DNA of 64,000 bases from Iris pallida (GCA_029216955.1 JANAVB010003999.1:3283675-3347674); one strand, 5' to 3'; numbered from the stretch's first letter, positions 20,700-33,680 are shown. Notes: a model not told the origin generated them from the sequence alone. Program-made: numbers and translations.

Positions 20700-20880
20700 C
20701 GTGGACAATGTTTTAAATTTTGGTTTGAACCGGCCGGTTCAAACCGAAATTGCTCATCCTGATTAGTTGAACTAATTAAACGGTTGAACTCCATTTTATC
20801 CGGTTCAAACCGAAATTGCTTCAGTATGATTAGTTGAACTGATGTGAACCATTTTGAAACGTGAGAACCGACCTCAAGCA
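20700..20880. repeat. CCGGTTCAAACC-rich repeat with a 24-bp palindrome
   Basis: Two imperfect tandem copies start CCGGTTCAAACCGAAATTGC (20734 and about 20800). The first copy overlaps a perfect 24-bp palindrome at 20722-20745 centred on CCGGCCGG. This resembles a common plant MITE-like sequence family (compare 37544-37927), but I see no TSD. Confidence 0.6.
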
Positions 20881-20905
20881 AACCTGGTTCATTGGATTTT
20901 TTTAA

Positions 20906-21283
20906 GAAAATTTGAGTTGCACCCCCACTTTATTTACTATAATTCAAGGTGCACCCAACTACTTTACCGTAATGTAGAAATTCTCTCACTTTCGTCAAAA
21001 ACTAACGGTTAACTCTGTTGACCATTAATTTTTGACCGAAATTTCCTCACTTTCGTCAAAAACTAACGGTTAACTCTGTTGACCATTAATTTTTGACCGA
21101 AATACCCCTAGCAAATCACAATAATTATCAGTCCCCCTCCTCACCTTGGAAAATTAACAATCAATGGAGTTGACCGTTAGTTTTTGACGAAAGTGAAAAT
21201 ATTTGTACATTATGGTAAAGCAGTGGGACACACTTTGAATTATGGTAAATAACTTGGGGGTGCAACTCAAATTTTTTCTTTCT
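20906..21283. mobile_element. Long-TIR MITE, about 378 bp (possibly MULE-type)
   Basis: The left end AAATTTGAGTTGCACCCCCA and following 60 bases are inverted at the right end (CTTGGGGGTGCAACTCAAAT). The interior has two direct 61-bp copies (20985-21106) of a block containing CGTCAAAAACTAACGG, and an inverted third partial copy near 21165. Possible 9-bp TSD TTTTTTTAA (20897-20905, 21284-21292) is low complexity, so superfamily assignment is tentative. Confidence 0.7.
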
Positions 21284-21370
21284 TTTTTTTAACAAGTTCA
21301 ACAACAACAAAAATGTTATATCCAGTGCATCTTAGGAATTATACAATAAAATATTTCTACCTATGTTACT

Positions 21371-21722
21371 TTTTTTTTTTGAGGGCAAGTCATGTATGCT
21401 TTATTAATTATCAATAATCGGGGAATACAAAGAAACCAGTTTCCCTCTCAAGCTGTTGCAATAGGCAGCTCGGAGTAGAGGAGAAATATGATTATGAGAA
21501 GTTATTCAATGAATAGGTAGCAAGAAGGTGCGCCACCTCGTTCCCCTTCCTACCAATGAACATAAGTTCAATGTTTTTATGCAATCGACCAAGCTCATCC
21601 TGGATATTTTGAACTAGATTGTAAAGTCTCCACGGAGCAAGCTCCTTCTCCCCCCTTAAGAATTCGGTGAGCAAGTTCACTCCCACTCAAAAGCAGTCTT
21701 CAGCTTGTTTGCTCTTGAGCCA
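21371..21722 (-). mobile_element. 5'-truncated LINE 3' end with poly(A) and 16-bp TSD
   Basis: The 16-bp TSD TTCTACCTATGTTACT flanks it exactly (21355-21370 and 21723-21738). A poly(T) on the plus strand at 21371 is the poly(A) tail. The body encodes 64 codons (21686-21492) similar to the C-terminal RNase H of plant LINEs (LVQNIQDELGRLHKN, FIGRKGNEVAHLLA). It is a dead-on-arrival insertion. Confidence 0.92.
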
Positions 21723-21738
21723 TTCTACCTATGTTACT

Positions 21739-22338
21739 CGAAAGTCATCTATACTTCTATACTAATATACAATTTAAATAGTAGGGATATCAATATTATT
21801 TTGGTATAATACTAACTTACTAAAAATATATTAATTTAGGAATAGATATATCATGTATCATTTACTCGTTGATTTTTTTTTTTTTTTTTACCAACTGATT
21901 GAAATATACATAAGCGCTCAGGCAACAATTTAATATTTTAAATTAAATTATATATTGTTACAATATAGTTTTTCTATCATTTTTTTTTTCAAAACAGTTA
22001 TATCGATGATTATTATCAAATATGAAAGTTAATAAATCCAATCTATTTGAACCTATCTAGAAATTTTAAGTATAAGATTTGATATTATTCAACTTAATCA
22101 CCTTCTAACAAATCCTAATAGGACGGTCTTTCTTCAAATCTTTTATTCAAATATAATAATATCCTCTCATTTATTTAAATCTTAAGTTGTAATAAGAATT
22201 TTTACAAATTAAGTTAAAAAATAGGATTGATATTCAAATATTATAATAATATAGTATTGTTTACGCTCACATATTAAAATACTAATGTTAGCAAAAGAGG
22301 GATAAATTAGACCTGTTTTGAGCACTTCCACGTTCAAA
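21739..22338. other. AT-rich intergenic DNA, no feature
   Basis: I see no coding, TIR or tandem signal beyond poly(T) tracts. Confidence 0.5.
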
Positions 22339-22931
22339 TAGGGGTGAGCATATAACGGTTGAAAACCGAAAACCGAACCGAAATATGACAAACGGTTCGG
22401 TTTTTCGGTTATCGGTTCGGTTTACGGTTTAAAATTTTAAAAATTTGAAATAACGGTTCGGTTTTCGGTTATTCATCAGAAAAATCGAACCGAACCGAAA
22501 ACCGATTTAGATTTAGTAATTTATCAAACTATCCACAATATACATATACTAATGTTTATTAACCCCTAACTGAGCGCACTCTCTTCTCCTATTCTATGTC
22601 AGTGCTTCTTTGAGCACTCTCTCTATCTACCATCAATCTATATATACTAATATCTTTCACTTTATGTAATATAACAATTCATAAATACAATAATGTCATA
22701 TATTTTTTTAAAATTTGTTATTTAAATAGGCTCATTTTGCTAAAAACTTGAAGGCCATGCATATTGGACCATGAAACCGAACGGACCGAAAACCGAACCG
22801 AATTAATTCGGTTCGGTTTTGTTCGGTTTTTATAAAAACGGTTCGGTTTTCGGTTTTGAGAAATACGATTTACGGTTATTTTGGTTTTCACATATTCGGT
22901 TCGGTTTGAACCGGACCGATGCTCACCCCTA
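22339..22931. mobile_element. hAT-type MITE with TAGGGGTGAGCAT termini
   Basis: It starts TAGGGGTGAGCAT and ends ATGCTCACCCCTA. The interior is rich in CGGTTCGGTTTTCGG and its complement AACCGAACCGAAA. The same termini occur at 36882-37423 and 58439-58681, where an 8-bp TSD is visible. Here flanks CGTTCAAA and GGGAGATA do not match, so the TSD is lost or an end is displaced. Confidence 0.75.
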
Positions 22932-23516
22932 GGGAGATACGACGTCGAAGTTACACAGAGATACCAATGCAGTCGAAATGATATTGTTATAGGTGTTGGA
23001 ATTCACGAACTTTATTTAATTTCAAAATCCTGACCAATTGCCATTTTTTCGACGATCATTTTTTTATGAATTTGAAAGTTTGAAGTTTGAACCATTGTAT
23101 CTCTTTCAAATAACTCATTGTATTGAAAAGCAATAATTAAGTTTCATTGACTATAATAACAATTTATACTAACACTAATTAATTTGCATGAATTATTCTA
23201 ATGGTGTGGATTAGTTATATCTAATTCATTTAATCTGTGGCATGGATGAGCAGTCTCAGAAGTAGATTTTGCTGGGAGACCCACTGTCTGGTTCAGGTCA
23301 AGTGCAACAGCATTTTGTTTTCAGAACTACAACACTATTGCTTATTTTTCCCCTCATTTTACAACGTTGCAAGATTAGTAGGTTACATTTACTTGGTATA
23401 ATCGAATATCTTCATGAGAATCGTATCATGGACAATTGGCCAATCTTCTACTTATATAATACGGCATGAAAACGACTCAAAAGTGAGACATCCAGACCGT
23501 ATGTATATTATCATAT

Positions 23517-23550
<34 letters not shown>

Positions 23551-23954
23551 AACTAAAGAACTATCTAAATATTCTATTAATTATTTAAACATTATCTTAA
23601 ATTAAATATTTAACTATCTAATATGACATGTAGTTAAGAAGAGAGAGATTTTCTTGGCTCAAGAATTTAAATTCTAGAAATGATAGTTTTTATAACAAAT
23701 TTATATTTAATTTTTTTTAACTATTTTTTATTCGTGCGTGCACATTACTAATAGCAGATAAAGTGTCATTAAATACTTTAAACAACTTTGAGATTGTCAC
23801 TCTTTGAATCTTTGACGCATGTGCAACAGCCAAAAATTATTTCCTCGATAGTCACCATTAAAAAAAAAAATGCTATTTTGACCGTCCGGAAAGCTGGTCC
23901 GCATCTGCGTTGAGGCCAGTCACTGACTTTCTTGCTAACGTCAAGGTGTGTAGT
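22932..23954. other. AT-rich intergenic DNA, no gene
   Basis: Only a (TAA)n tract near 23530-23550 and homopolymer runs are seen. No coding or inverted-repeat signal that I can support. Confidence 0.5.
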
Positions 23955-24500
23955 GGGCCGGATGGGCCCCGACCCGAACAGGTCAACGGGCCAGCCCGTA
24001 CTGGCCCATAATAAAATCGTGTTCAGGCTGGATCCAAATGTAATGATCCGGCAGTCCGGCCCGGCCTGACTTTGGATCCGGGCTAGGTTTATTTTAGTTT
24101 TGGCCCACGGCCTAGCACGGCCCGGCCCGGATTTTATTTTGAATTTTTTTTGAATTTTTGGAGAAAGGGGGGCTCATGAATCCAATACCTCCAAAGCAAA
24201 CACTCATATACCACACTGCTAACTAGCAATTCCACATTACTTTGTGTTAAAAGTAGAAACTCATACACTATAAATCCCAAACCGAGCCAAAAATAATAAA
24301 TAAAAGTGGGTCGACCCGCGGGTTAATCCGGGCCCGGCCCGGATCCGACTCGGTCCGAACCTATCCGGACCTAGGTTAAAATGTTGCAATTCCGGATTGG
24401 CCCGGCCCGGCCCGGCCCGGCCTGCTCCTCTATATGAACTAAGCCCGGCCCAAGCCCTCGATCAACAGTGGGTCCGGGCCGGCCCAGTCCGACCCACCTC
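23955..24500. repeat. GGCCCGG-rich MITE-like repeat
   Basis: The left part (GTGGGCCGGATGGGCCCC) is roughly inverted at the right (GGGCCGGCCCAGTCCGACCC), with many CCCGGCCCGG words (five in a row near 24398-24421). This composition is typical of a widespread plant hAT MITE type (compare 61601-62126), but no TSD is visible. Confidence 0.45.
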
Positions 24501-25045
24501 GCATCTTGATGCTAATGTGGGCCCACCCCGGAAGGGGGCAATGCCGACGCGCCGGAGGGCGGTCAAAAAAAGCAGACATTTGTTTGTTTTCCATCGCAAT
24601 AATCACTTCCTCCCCCGTCCAATTCCTTCCAACCATGTCTCGTCAACGTGTTGTCTCTTCTAAACAATCCAATAAGACTTCATTATCGTAGGCAACTCTA
24701 ATTACTGCAAGAATCCAAGAACCGCAGGTGTTCATTACAAGGAGCATTGCATCATTTTTCACACAGATTCTCATGATCGATTATTTCTTGAAAAATTCTT
24801 TAAGGTCTTGCACATATTCTACGTTAATTATGTTTTAACGCCAGGTTACGCTATGACTAATGACTATGAATGAGACTAAGAAAAAGCTGTAGTTACAATT
24901 ATCACCCCCAAATATTAAACGTTTTCTTCCGCTGTCGCTTGTGATCTTTCCTTTGTGGATTTTTTGATGTACTCATCAATCAATCTTCAAGCTTCAACTA
25001 AAGGAATTGAAAAGGAAAGAAAAGTGATTTTCAATGGAAGAGAAA
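24501..25045. other. Intergenic DNA, no supported gene
   Basis: Short open frames here have no recognisable domain. No repeat structure is evident. Confidence 0.45.
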
Positions 25046-25048
25046 TTA

Positions 25049-25488
25049 GAGCATCTCCAACCCTATTGTCTTGTTAAGTGTTGTGAGTCTTAGGTGGCTC
25101 CTATGTGGCATGAGCTACAAGACAATGTCTTGTTTACGTAGCAAAACTATATCTCAAAAGACAATAAGATAGAAAAATTCTCTCCAATGCAAAAGTATTG
25201 AGGAGACAATAAAAAGTATTTTTTGTAACTTCCAAGGCAACTCCTCTACTTTTTCAACTTTTTATAAATATTTCTATTCATAATTGATGATGTGGAGACA
25301 AAGTCATTGTGAAATGCATTGTCTAGATCTAGACAACCAACTTCACATTCTCCTTGCCATGTCATTGCCATGTCAACTTCATGTTTTATTCTACATTTGC
25401 ATTGGAGAAGAATTTTTGGAATGAAAGTTTTTGTCATTCCTATGTGGCAACCATTTTTTCTAAACTCACAATCGGGTTGGAGATGCTC
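25049..25488. mobile_element. PIF/Harbinger (Tourist-like) MITE, 440 bp
   Basis: TIR GAGCATCTCCAACC at the left and GGTTGGAGATGCTC at the right are perfect inverses, flanked by the 3-bp TSD TTA (25046-25048, 25489-25491). Both features are diagnostic for Tourist-type MITEs. The interior is AT-rich and non-coding. Confidence 0.9.
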
Positions 25489-25744
25489 TTAGGGAGAAAA
25501 GTGATTACATCTATAAAGCAAAAAATTATTTTTTCACATTGAAGTATTCACTTTACTTTCTAAAAATTTTGGCATTTCCAAACATCGGAAAGAAAAATCA
25601 ATGGCAATTATAATTTTCCAAAGGAAAGAAATGCTAAAGAAATTTATTTTTCCTTCCATTCCGCGAACCAAACGAGGCCTAACTCACAATTCTGCTAAAG
25701 CCTGTCAGTCCCTGGATTTTTTTTTTTCGGTTGATCAAGCATAT

Positions 25745-28696
25745 TGTCACGCCCCAGAACCAGAATACTGGAGAGCGGGGGAATGACTCAGCCAGCTACG
25801 TATTACGGGTAGATGAATACCGTATAATACGATCAATGCTGTCTAACCAGACGAGGGGGTGCATACTACATGAAAGTCTTACTATGGTCACTTCACATCT
25901 ATTGTCTCAATCATTCAAAACAAGAAACAGAAATAGAGAACATGTAAGATAAAGCAGTAAGGCGTCCCAAACGCTCAGTCAAAATGTTCTGGAGATCTGG
26001 CTTTACAAAACATAGCCAGATGGTATAGTAACATATACACAATTGTTATCAGCTGCAGTCTGACTTTAGTTACAATTATGTAAAAGTAAGTACAAGACAA
26101 TTCGACTAACATGTCGATGCCAAATGGCTAAGTATGAGGTAAATAACAAAACGAGCGGTGAAGTAAGGAAACCCACTCGAGTCCTCCTGCAATCATCCCT
26201 CTAGTATTGACCATCTTGGAGGTAGAAGTACGCTGAGTCCTCGGAAACCGGCTCTAAATCTGGCCATGCAAAACCAGAGAGGTTAGACCTCTAATAGCAA
26301 GTACCTCAAGGAAGCACGATATGAAGGACTAAACCAGTAAGTATGAGAATATAATAATAGATCTCTGCTTTCCACTAGGATTCACAAAACATCACGACAC
26401 TTCGAACCAACCTCCCAACCGAACAAGGACAGAAGTTGGCCCGTCATGTCCTGACATTCTGATCATCCCAGTTAGGTAACAGAGTAGGTACAGTACACAA
26501 ACAAATCATCTTGAACGGCCAATCAACTACTACGGCTTGCTATTATGAGTCCCAAGTTATCCTGGAATAATGCAAATAGGGATTCCTCAGTTCTTACTAT
26601 GTGCAAGCAAGGCTAGTCTATCCAGTCAATCAATTGCGCCATGCATGAATTAGACGAGTCCCAGCAGGACATCCGTCATCAATATACAATATACAATAAT
26701 AATAAAAGCAGATACTGTTCCCTGCCCGTGTTGCAGATTTATAGTATCTGTGGGAACCAGCCGGCCCGTCGGGTACTACTCGTCCCAAGGGGGCTGCCAT
26801 GTAAGAACTCGGGAATCCATTCTCTCCATGCCATCATTATTTTATTTAACTTAATAGTCTCTACGTTGAGTGAAATCCCATGCCGTGGATCATGGTCATT
26901 CAAATGAGTACTTTCGTACGGGTACGATATGCGCAACTCTACAACGATATCCGTGCGGCTAGGTTGTAGGTCTTACATAGCGTGATGCAACAATCAAATC
27001 TAGTCACGGAGTAATCATGCCTTGACCATAAAGTACACATGCTGCTTTTATAAAATAAATAAATAAATAATTAATTAAATAAATAAATAGATTGAAACCT
27101 GCATGTGTATGTATGTCAATATTCGGAATTGGCTAATCGATTTCAATAGTTCATAACATGAACGTGTCTCATTCATTCAATTCAATAAGACGACTAGCCA
27201 GTCTCTTAGTTCCAACTAGGAACGCATGATCAATTTTAATCAAGATAACCATTATTATCAATGGTATCAAGGCATGAAAGTCAATTAGTATTACATGGGG
27301 TCGAGTCTAACTCTCAAGGTTAAGTTCCAGTCATACTGGGTATCCATGGATCAATCAGAACACAAGGCGCATTCCACATAACAATCCATTTTAACAAATT
27401 TAACATATCATGATTTATCAAGAAATTCACGCAAAAGACGTAAGAATATAATAGAAGAATTATCATGCCATCATTAAATGAATAATTATAGGACAAATAA
27501 AAACACCCAGGTCAAGAAGTCACGCCAACTTGAGTGGGTTATGCTAAGGCCAACAAGTCACGCCAACAAGTCTAGTCGAAGTGAGCGTGAAAATGGTTTA
27601 TGTTGGCATGCACCGTGTGAGTGTGGAAAATGATAAGAAATTTACGCACGCACTCGTGGACTTGGCGTGACTAAAAATCCACGCACTCATGGATGTGTGC
27701 GTGACTGAAAATACACGCACTCATGGATGTGTACGTGACTAAAAATACACGCACTCATGGATGTGTGCGTGACTGAAAATACACGCACGCTCATGAGAAT
27801 GTTAGCGTGACTAAAAATACACGCACGCTCATGAGAACGTTAGCGTGACTAAAAATACACGCACGCTCATGAGAACGTAAGCGTGACTAAAAATACACGC
27901 ACGCTCATGAGAACGTGAGCGGGACTAAAAATACAGGCACGCTCATGAGAACGTTAGCGTGACTAAAAATACACGCACGCTTATGAGAACGTAAGCGTGA
28001 CTAAAAATACACGCCAACACGTAAAGACGTGTGCGTGACTAAAAATACACGTAGCCACGTAAGAACGTGTGCGTGACTCAGCCTTCGTCCCAGCCATAAA
28101 ATGAAGTTTCCAGCCAGCAATCACGCTAAGTTGGGAGAACAAAACACATGAATAACTGAAATACAACAACTTAGATCTAGAGAAAACAAACCATAGAAAT
28201 CAAAAATGCCAAGAACTAAACTCTCTCAGGATCATGAGAGGAAGAGAAATGAACCATAAAAATGGTTCTCCAAGCAAGAAGCAAGATTGCACTTGCCTGC
28301 TGTGGTTGGTGGAGAGAGTGATGAGAGGAAGATGAAGAAGTAGTGGTGAAGAGAAGTAATGAGGAGAGAGAAGGAGAAGGAAGCCTTAAATAGGAAGGGT
28401 GGTGGTAGGTGGGAGTTATGGGCCGGGTTTGTCCACTATGAACCCGAAAACCCTCCATGGCCGAACCCAATAAGCAAGACTAAAAGCAGGAAATAACAGC
28501 AGGGAATAAAATACAGATAATAAAATTGCAGACATAAAATTACAAGAAATTAATTAACAGGAAAATTAAAGAGCAGATAATTAATTAACATAAAATTATA
28601 GGAATTTAAATACAAGATAATACATGATAAATACTAAATAAATACTTATGAGTTGTACATGTATAAAAATACGCATTCTGGGAACGGGGAGTGACA
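25745..28696 (-). repeat. Gypsy 3' LTR (2952 bp)
   Basis: Starts TGTCACGCCCCAG and ends GTGACA. It contains a 38-bp unit array (about 27780-28005; six full units), an ATAAATAAATAAAT tract near 27055, and a candidate TATA (CTATTTAAGG, minus strand, about 28383-28392). It is one 38-bp unit shorter than the 5' LTR. Confidence 0.93.
27648..28080. repeat. 38-bp hairpin repeat array in gypsy 3' LTR
   Basis: Six units of the type ACGCACGCTCATGAGAACGT plus TAGCGTGACTAAAAATAC, preceded and followed by 34-bp variants (CACTCATGGATGTGTGCGTG). Each unit carries the inverted arms CACGCT and AGCGTG, so the array can form serial hairpins. Confidence 0.9.
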
Positions 28697-28712
28697 TCTC
28701 TACCCACCTTAG
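28697..28712 (-). promoter_or_regulatory. Gypsy polypurine tract
   Basis: AAGGTGGGTAGAGA on the minus strand directly precedes the 3' LTR, the expected site of plus-strand priming. Confidence 0.7.
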
Positions 28713-28864
28713 AAAAATTCCGTCCTCGAAATTTCAAATCCAAGCAGGTAGAAATATCGGAGCTAAACTAATACAAGCAATTCTAGTGGGCAAGCAATCA
28801 TTTTTACCATATCAAAAGCAAGTACTATATATGTAAATCCATCAATCTACGATATCAATCAGTT

Positions 28865-29962
28865 CTACCCATAAGGTGATAAGCATGAAGAATCCAGAAA
28901 ATCAAGGTATACAGGAAGAGATATACCTTGTGAGTCAAATAGGTGTGGATACCGTGATCGGATATCATCCTCACGTTCCCACGTTGACTCTCCCAAGGAG
29001 TGATGACCCCAAGCAACACGGACAAGACTAATTGTTCGGTTCTTGAGTATCTTCTCTCTTCGGTCCAAAATGGACACAGGCTGTTCCTCGTAAGACAGGT
29101 TGGTACCAACAACCAACTCAGAGTGATCGAGGACATGACTTGGGTCCGATACATACCTACGTAATTGAGATACATGAAACACGTCATGTACCTCTCGTAA
29201 CGAAGGTGGGAGGGATAACCGATAAGCAACATCGCCTATCCGATCAAGGATAACAAATGGGCCCACGTACCGCGGACTCAATTTCCCGCGAACGCCAAAT
29301 CTAATGACCCCACGAGTAGGTGAGATCCGCAAGAATATGTGGTCCCCAACGGAGAACTCTAACGGCCTACGATGCTGGTCCGCCCAATGACGATGCCGGT
29401 CCTGCGCAACTCGAAGTCACTCTCTAATTCCCTTAACCACTTCAACCGTCTGAACAATCATTTCTGGTCCTAACATCTTCCTCTCTCCGATATCATCCTA
29501 TGCAAGCGGTGACCTGCACTTCTTACCATATAGTGCTTCAAATGGCGCCATCTGGATACTAGCTTGATAACTATTGTTGTATGAGAACTCGACTAAGTGC
29601 AGGTGGCTCTTCCAAGACCCTCCAAAATCTAGAGTGTAAGCTCGTAACATATCTTCTAAAGTCTGAATCGTTCTTTCTGATTGTCCATCTGTCTGCGGAT
29701 GGTAAGCCGTGCTAAATCTTAACTTGGTACCCATACTATGATGTAAGCTCTTCCAGAAATATGATGTGAAACGGGTATCTCGATCCGACACAATACTGAC
29801 AGGGACTCCATGCTGCCTGACTATCTGTTGCATATACAACTCTGCCAACTTTTCTGTAGATTGCCCTACTCTGAAAGGAAGAAAGTATGTTACCTTCGTA
29901 AGTCGGTCCACTATTACACAAATAGCGTCCTTACCACTTGGTAATCTCGGTAAACCGGTCAC
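28865..29962 (-). pseudogene. Gypsy integrase core, C-terminus and chromodomain
   Basis: One frame with stops. The core block (29962-29498) has [34 protein letters not shown] and [19 protein letters not shown], so the DDE triad is present. After a TAG (29498-29500, where the family has Trp) and a TGA near 29420, the tail reads KLSPRYVGPFVILDRIGDVA, VHDVFHVSQLRRY and a chromodomain-like end (VSILDRREKILKNRTISLVR, HHSLGESTWEREDDIRSRYP). The chromodomain targets insertion to marked chromatin in this clade. Confidence 0.88.
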
Positions 29963-29989
29963 AAAGTCTATTGTAATATGCTCTCATTT

Positions 29990-32263
29990 TCATTCCGGGA
30001 TAGGAAGCGGTTGCAATAACCCAGCTGGCCTTTGCTGTTCTGCCTTCACTTGCTGACATACCAAGCAACGGGAAACAAATCTAGCTATCTTTCTCTTCAT
30101 CCCGTTCCACCAGAAATATTGCTTGATGTCTTGGTACATCTTGGTCCCTCCAGGGTGAATAGAATACTGAGAACTGTGACCTTCTGCCATAACCTCCTGT
30201 CTGATATCTCCACTAGGCATACATAGACGTGATCCAAACCTAAGTGTACCATCTTCATGAATTCTCATCTTCTTCCTGAGTCCTGACTCACATTCTGCCC
30301 TAAGCTTCTGAATCCTTGGGTCCTGTGCCTGAACTGCCTTGATTCTGTATACCAAGTCGGATTGAACTTGCAGACTTGCCAGAACTCCAACATCAATAGG
30401 AAGTATAACTTCGATGCCCATCTCCTGAAGGTCTTCTAAGATATGCCTCTGCGTTGTTAACATAAATGCGCCGCCTCTCCTGCTGAGAGCGTCTGCTACT
30501 ACATTAGCCTTGCCTGGGTGATACTGAAGCTCCACGTCATAATCCTTAATCAACTCCAGCCATCTTCTCTGCCTCATGTTCAGTTCCTTCTGAGTAAAGA
30601 TGTACTTCAGACTTTTGTGGTCTGTGTACATCTCCACTCGGTCACCATATAAGTAATGCCTCCATAGCTTCAGAGCAAACACTACTGCCGCTAACTCCAA
30701 ATCATGAGTTGGATAATTCTTCTCGTGGTCCCGAAGCTGCCTAGATGTATATGCTATCACCTTCCCATGTTGCATAAGGACACATCCAAGTCCTTTACCT
30801 GACGCATCACAATATACTGTAAAACCTCCGGGTCCAACTGGTAATGTAAGAATAGGTGCTGATATCAACTTCTGCTTCAAAGTCTCAAATGATACCTGAC
30901 ATTCTGCCGACCAAACAAATGGTACATCCTTCCGGGTTAAGCGGGTCATGGATGTTGAAAGCCTTGCAAAGTCTGACACAAACCTTCTGTAATATCCTGC
31001 CAATCCCAAGAAGCTCCGTACATCTGCTACGGTCTTGGGTACTGGCCAACTCTCTACTGCTTCTACCTTCTTAGGATCTACTGCTACTCCAGCTCCTGAT
31101 ATGATATGACCTAAAAATAAAATGTGATCCGACCAAAACTCACACTTGCTGAGCTTGGCATACAACTGGTTCTCTCTCAGAACCTGCAATACTTTCCTGA
31201 GGTGGTCTTCATGCTCCTCTTCACTGGCAGAATATACGAAAATGGCGTCAAAAAACACAACGACAAACTGATCTAAGTATGGCATAAAGATGCGATTCAT
31301 CAAATCCATGAATATTGCTGGAGCATTGGTCAAACCAAACGGCATTACTAAGAATTCATAATGCCCATACTTCGACCTGAATGCCGTCTTGGGAATACCT
31401 TCCTTCCGAACCCTCACCTGATGGTACCCTGAACGAAGATCTATCTTGGAGAAAACTCTAGCTTTGCTCAACTGATCAAATAAGTCGTCGATCCTGGGGA
31501 ATGGGTACTTGTTCTTCACTGTTGTCGCGTTAAGCTTCTTGTAGTCAATACATAATCTGCATGACCCATCCTTCTTCCTCACAAGTACCACTGGTGCTGC
31601 CCATGGTGACACGCTAGCTTGGATGAACTTCTTCTCCTTCAGTTCCTCTATGTGTTGATATACCTTGGCCTGCTCTGAATCCGCCATTCTGTAAATCCGA
31701 TCTGATATCGGTTTAGTTCCTGGTGCCAATTCTATACTGAACTCAATATCTCTGACTGGTGGTAGACCTGGAAGTTCTTCAGGAAATACGTCTAGAAACT
31801 CTTCAACTACCTTCGGAATCTGAACTTCTTCCATTGCTGTTACTACTCCCTGCTCCTGCTGAGTTGCCTCTGATCTGACTAAGGTGAACCGCTTCATGCC
31901 TGGAATATCAAAAGATACACTCCCTCTACGACAATCTATTGTCGCATGACTATCTTTCAGCCAGTCCATGCCTAAGATAACGTCGAAATTTCCGACAGGA
32001 AATTCTATCAACCGGGCGGGTAAAGAATGCCCGCAAACTACAACACTACACGCTAGAATAACCCTACTAACCCCTACGAGCCCATTACCAGTGAGTATAT
32101 TCAACCTCCCTGGCAATGCCTCGAACTCCATTCCTAGTTGTGTCGCAAATTGTGCAGATATAAATGAATGGGATGCTCCCGAATCAAACAATGCTATTGC
32201 GGGATATGAGGCGACGAGAATGTTACCTGCCACAACATCTTCCGATGCCAATGCCTCTTCCAA
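29990..32263 (-). pseudogene. Gypsy protease, reverse transcriptase, RNase H and integrase zinc finger
   Basis: 757 codons open. Protease [13 protein letters not shown] near the start; RT blocks [55 protein letters not shown]; RNase [19 protein letters not shown] and [21 protein letters not shown]; then the HHCC finger ([25 protein letters not shown]). The RT catalytic motif reads [12 protein letters not shown] at about 31240-31270 instead of the usual FIDDILVYS, so one essential Asp is Ala. The frame ends PIPE, stop, K, stop, EHIT where the family has Trp at both stops (29990-29992, 29984-29986). Confidence 0.92.
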
Positions 32264-32464
32264 GGACAGAGTAAATGCCTGCCCTCGACCTCCTTGCTGG
32301 TTTCCATGCTGCGGCCTAGCCTAGTGCTGCTGCTGGCCCCTGCCTTGATGATGCTGAGGTGGTCTATGCTGGTGTTACTGCATCGGCGGCCCCTGCTGCC
32401 GAAACATCTGAGCCTGCGGTACTAACGGACGCTGTGCCAACGGCCTAACTGCTATAGCTGGTCT

Positions 32465-33680
32465 TCAATACTGGCCTGCCCCTGGTGCTGGCAGAGCAGG
32501 AAACTGCTGCCCTGGTCCTCCTGACCTCGAATTAATGGGACATGTGGTAACCCGATGGTCTAGATTTCCACATATCAGACATAGTCCATTCAATGTCCGA
32601 CACACATCTCTAGTGTGCCCCATCTTCCCACAATAAGTGCAGCCCGCCGGGGGTTGCTGGTTCTTCCTCTGTTGCTGTTGCTGCTGCCTGGGTGGTGGTG
32701 GTGGTGCTGGTCCTCGTATCGCCACATCGTGGATACGAATGCCAGTGGATGGTGCTGTTGTTCGGGGCGCTGCTCCCCCTCCTCCTTCAATCTGACTGTG
32801 GGATCTCTTCTGACCCCCAGTCCTTGTCGCAAGCCTCTGAATGGTGATCTCATGCCTTTGAGTCGCCGTCAATATCTCATCAAAAGTTTGGTAATTGTGC
32901 CCCTCTATCAATTGCAAGAGTTCAAGATGAAACCCTTGCTGAAATCTCATGGCTCTCTGTTGCTACCATCTCTGGGGCTAATCTACTCAATCTGCAGAAC
33001 TCCGCTGCATAAGCATCTACAGTCTTGCCAGCCTGCCTGAGGCTGATAAACTTCTGTTGTAGCTCAAACCGTGCCACAACTCTATAGTACTTGGTCTTGA
33101 ATCTGGCAGTGAAATCGTCCCAAGCCACAGGACGTCTGATGCCCACTTCCTCTGATTCCCACCAATCACGTGCGAGATCCTGAAGTAACAACTTTACTAG
33201 ATCCACACGTTCTTCTGCCGGTACCTTAGCTGCTGTCAGAATAGCCTCCATGTCCTTAAGCCATGCATCTGCTGAGATGACATCCTCCGTGCCCTCAAAA
33301 CGGCGGGGGTTGTACTTGCAAAACCTGGCTGATGCTCCTGAATCAGTCCTCGCTCCTCTTTCCAAAGCCGTCTGTAATCCTTGGTTGAGCAACACATTCT
33401 GCTCTTGTAGCTGAGTGTGCATGCGATGCTGGGCTAACATCTGATGTTGCTGAGTAGCCATCATTCCTCTCATGATCTCCAGAAGGGCTGGTGTGTCCAC
33501 TTGGGTAGGTGGAACTGTCGGTGGTGGTGGAACATCTGGATACTGCGGTCCAGCTGCTGGTTCCACTATCACTTCTTCCTGGGTAGCCCCCTGAGGTGAG
33601 ATTGGCCCTTGTTGCTGACCAACAGGGTCAGGTTGTCCATGTTGCTCCGGCTGTTGTTGCCCAGCTCTGACCGATGCGGA
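32465..33680 (-). pseudogene. Gypsy gag (capsid and nucleocapsid)
   Basis: The capsid part (about 33680-32922) reads QVDTPALLEIMRGMMATQQH, FCKYNPRRFEGTEDVISADA and VAWDDFTARFKTKYY, the retrotransposon gag domain. A frameshift at about 32922-32960 leads to the second frame, which has CTYCGKMGHTRDVC and CLICGNLDHRVTTC, two CCHC knuckles in a Gln/Pro-rich context. Stops between this block and protease (32264-32465) include one after GAGQY and one after QQH. The gag start codon is not certain. Confidence 0.85.

Noticed and set aside
27648..28080. Regular 38-bp direct repeats resembling a CRISPR array
   Set aside because: The repeats are contiguous with no variable spacers, lie inside an LTR duplicated at 35783-36258, and the genome is a plant.
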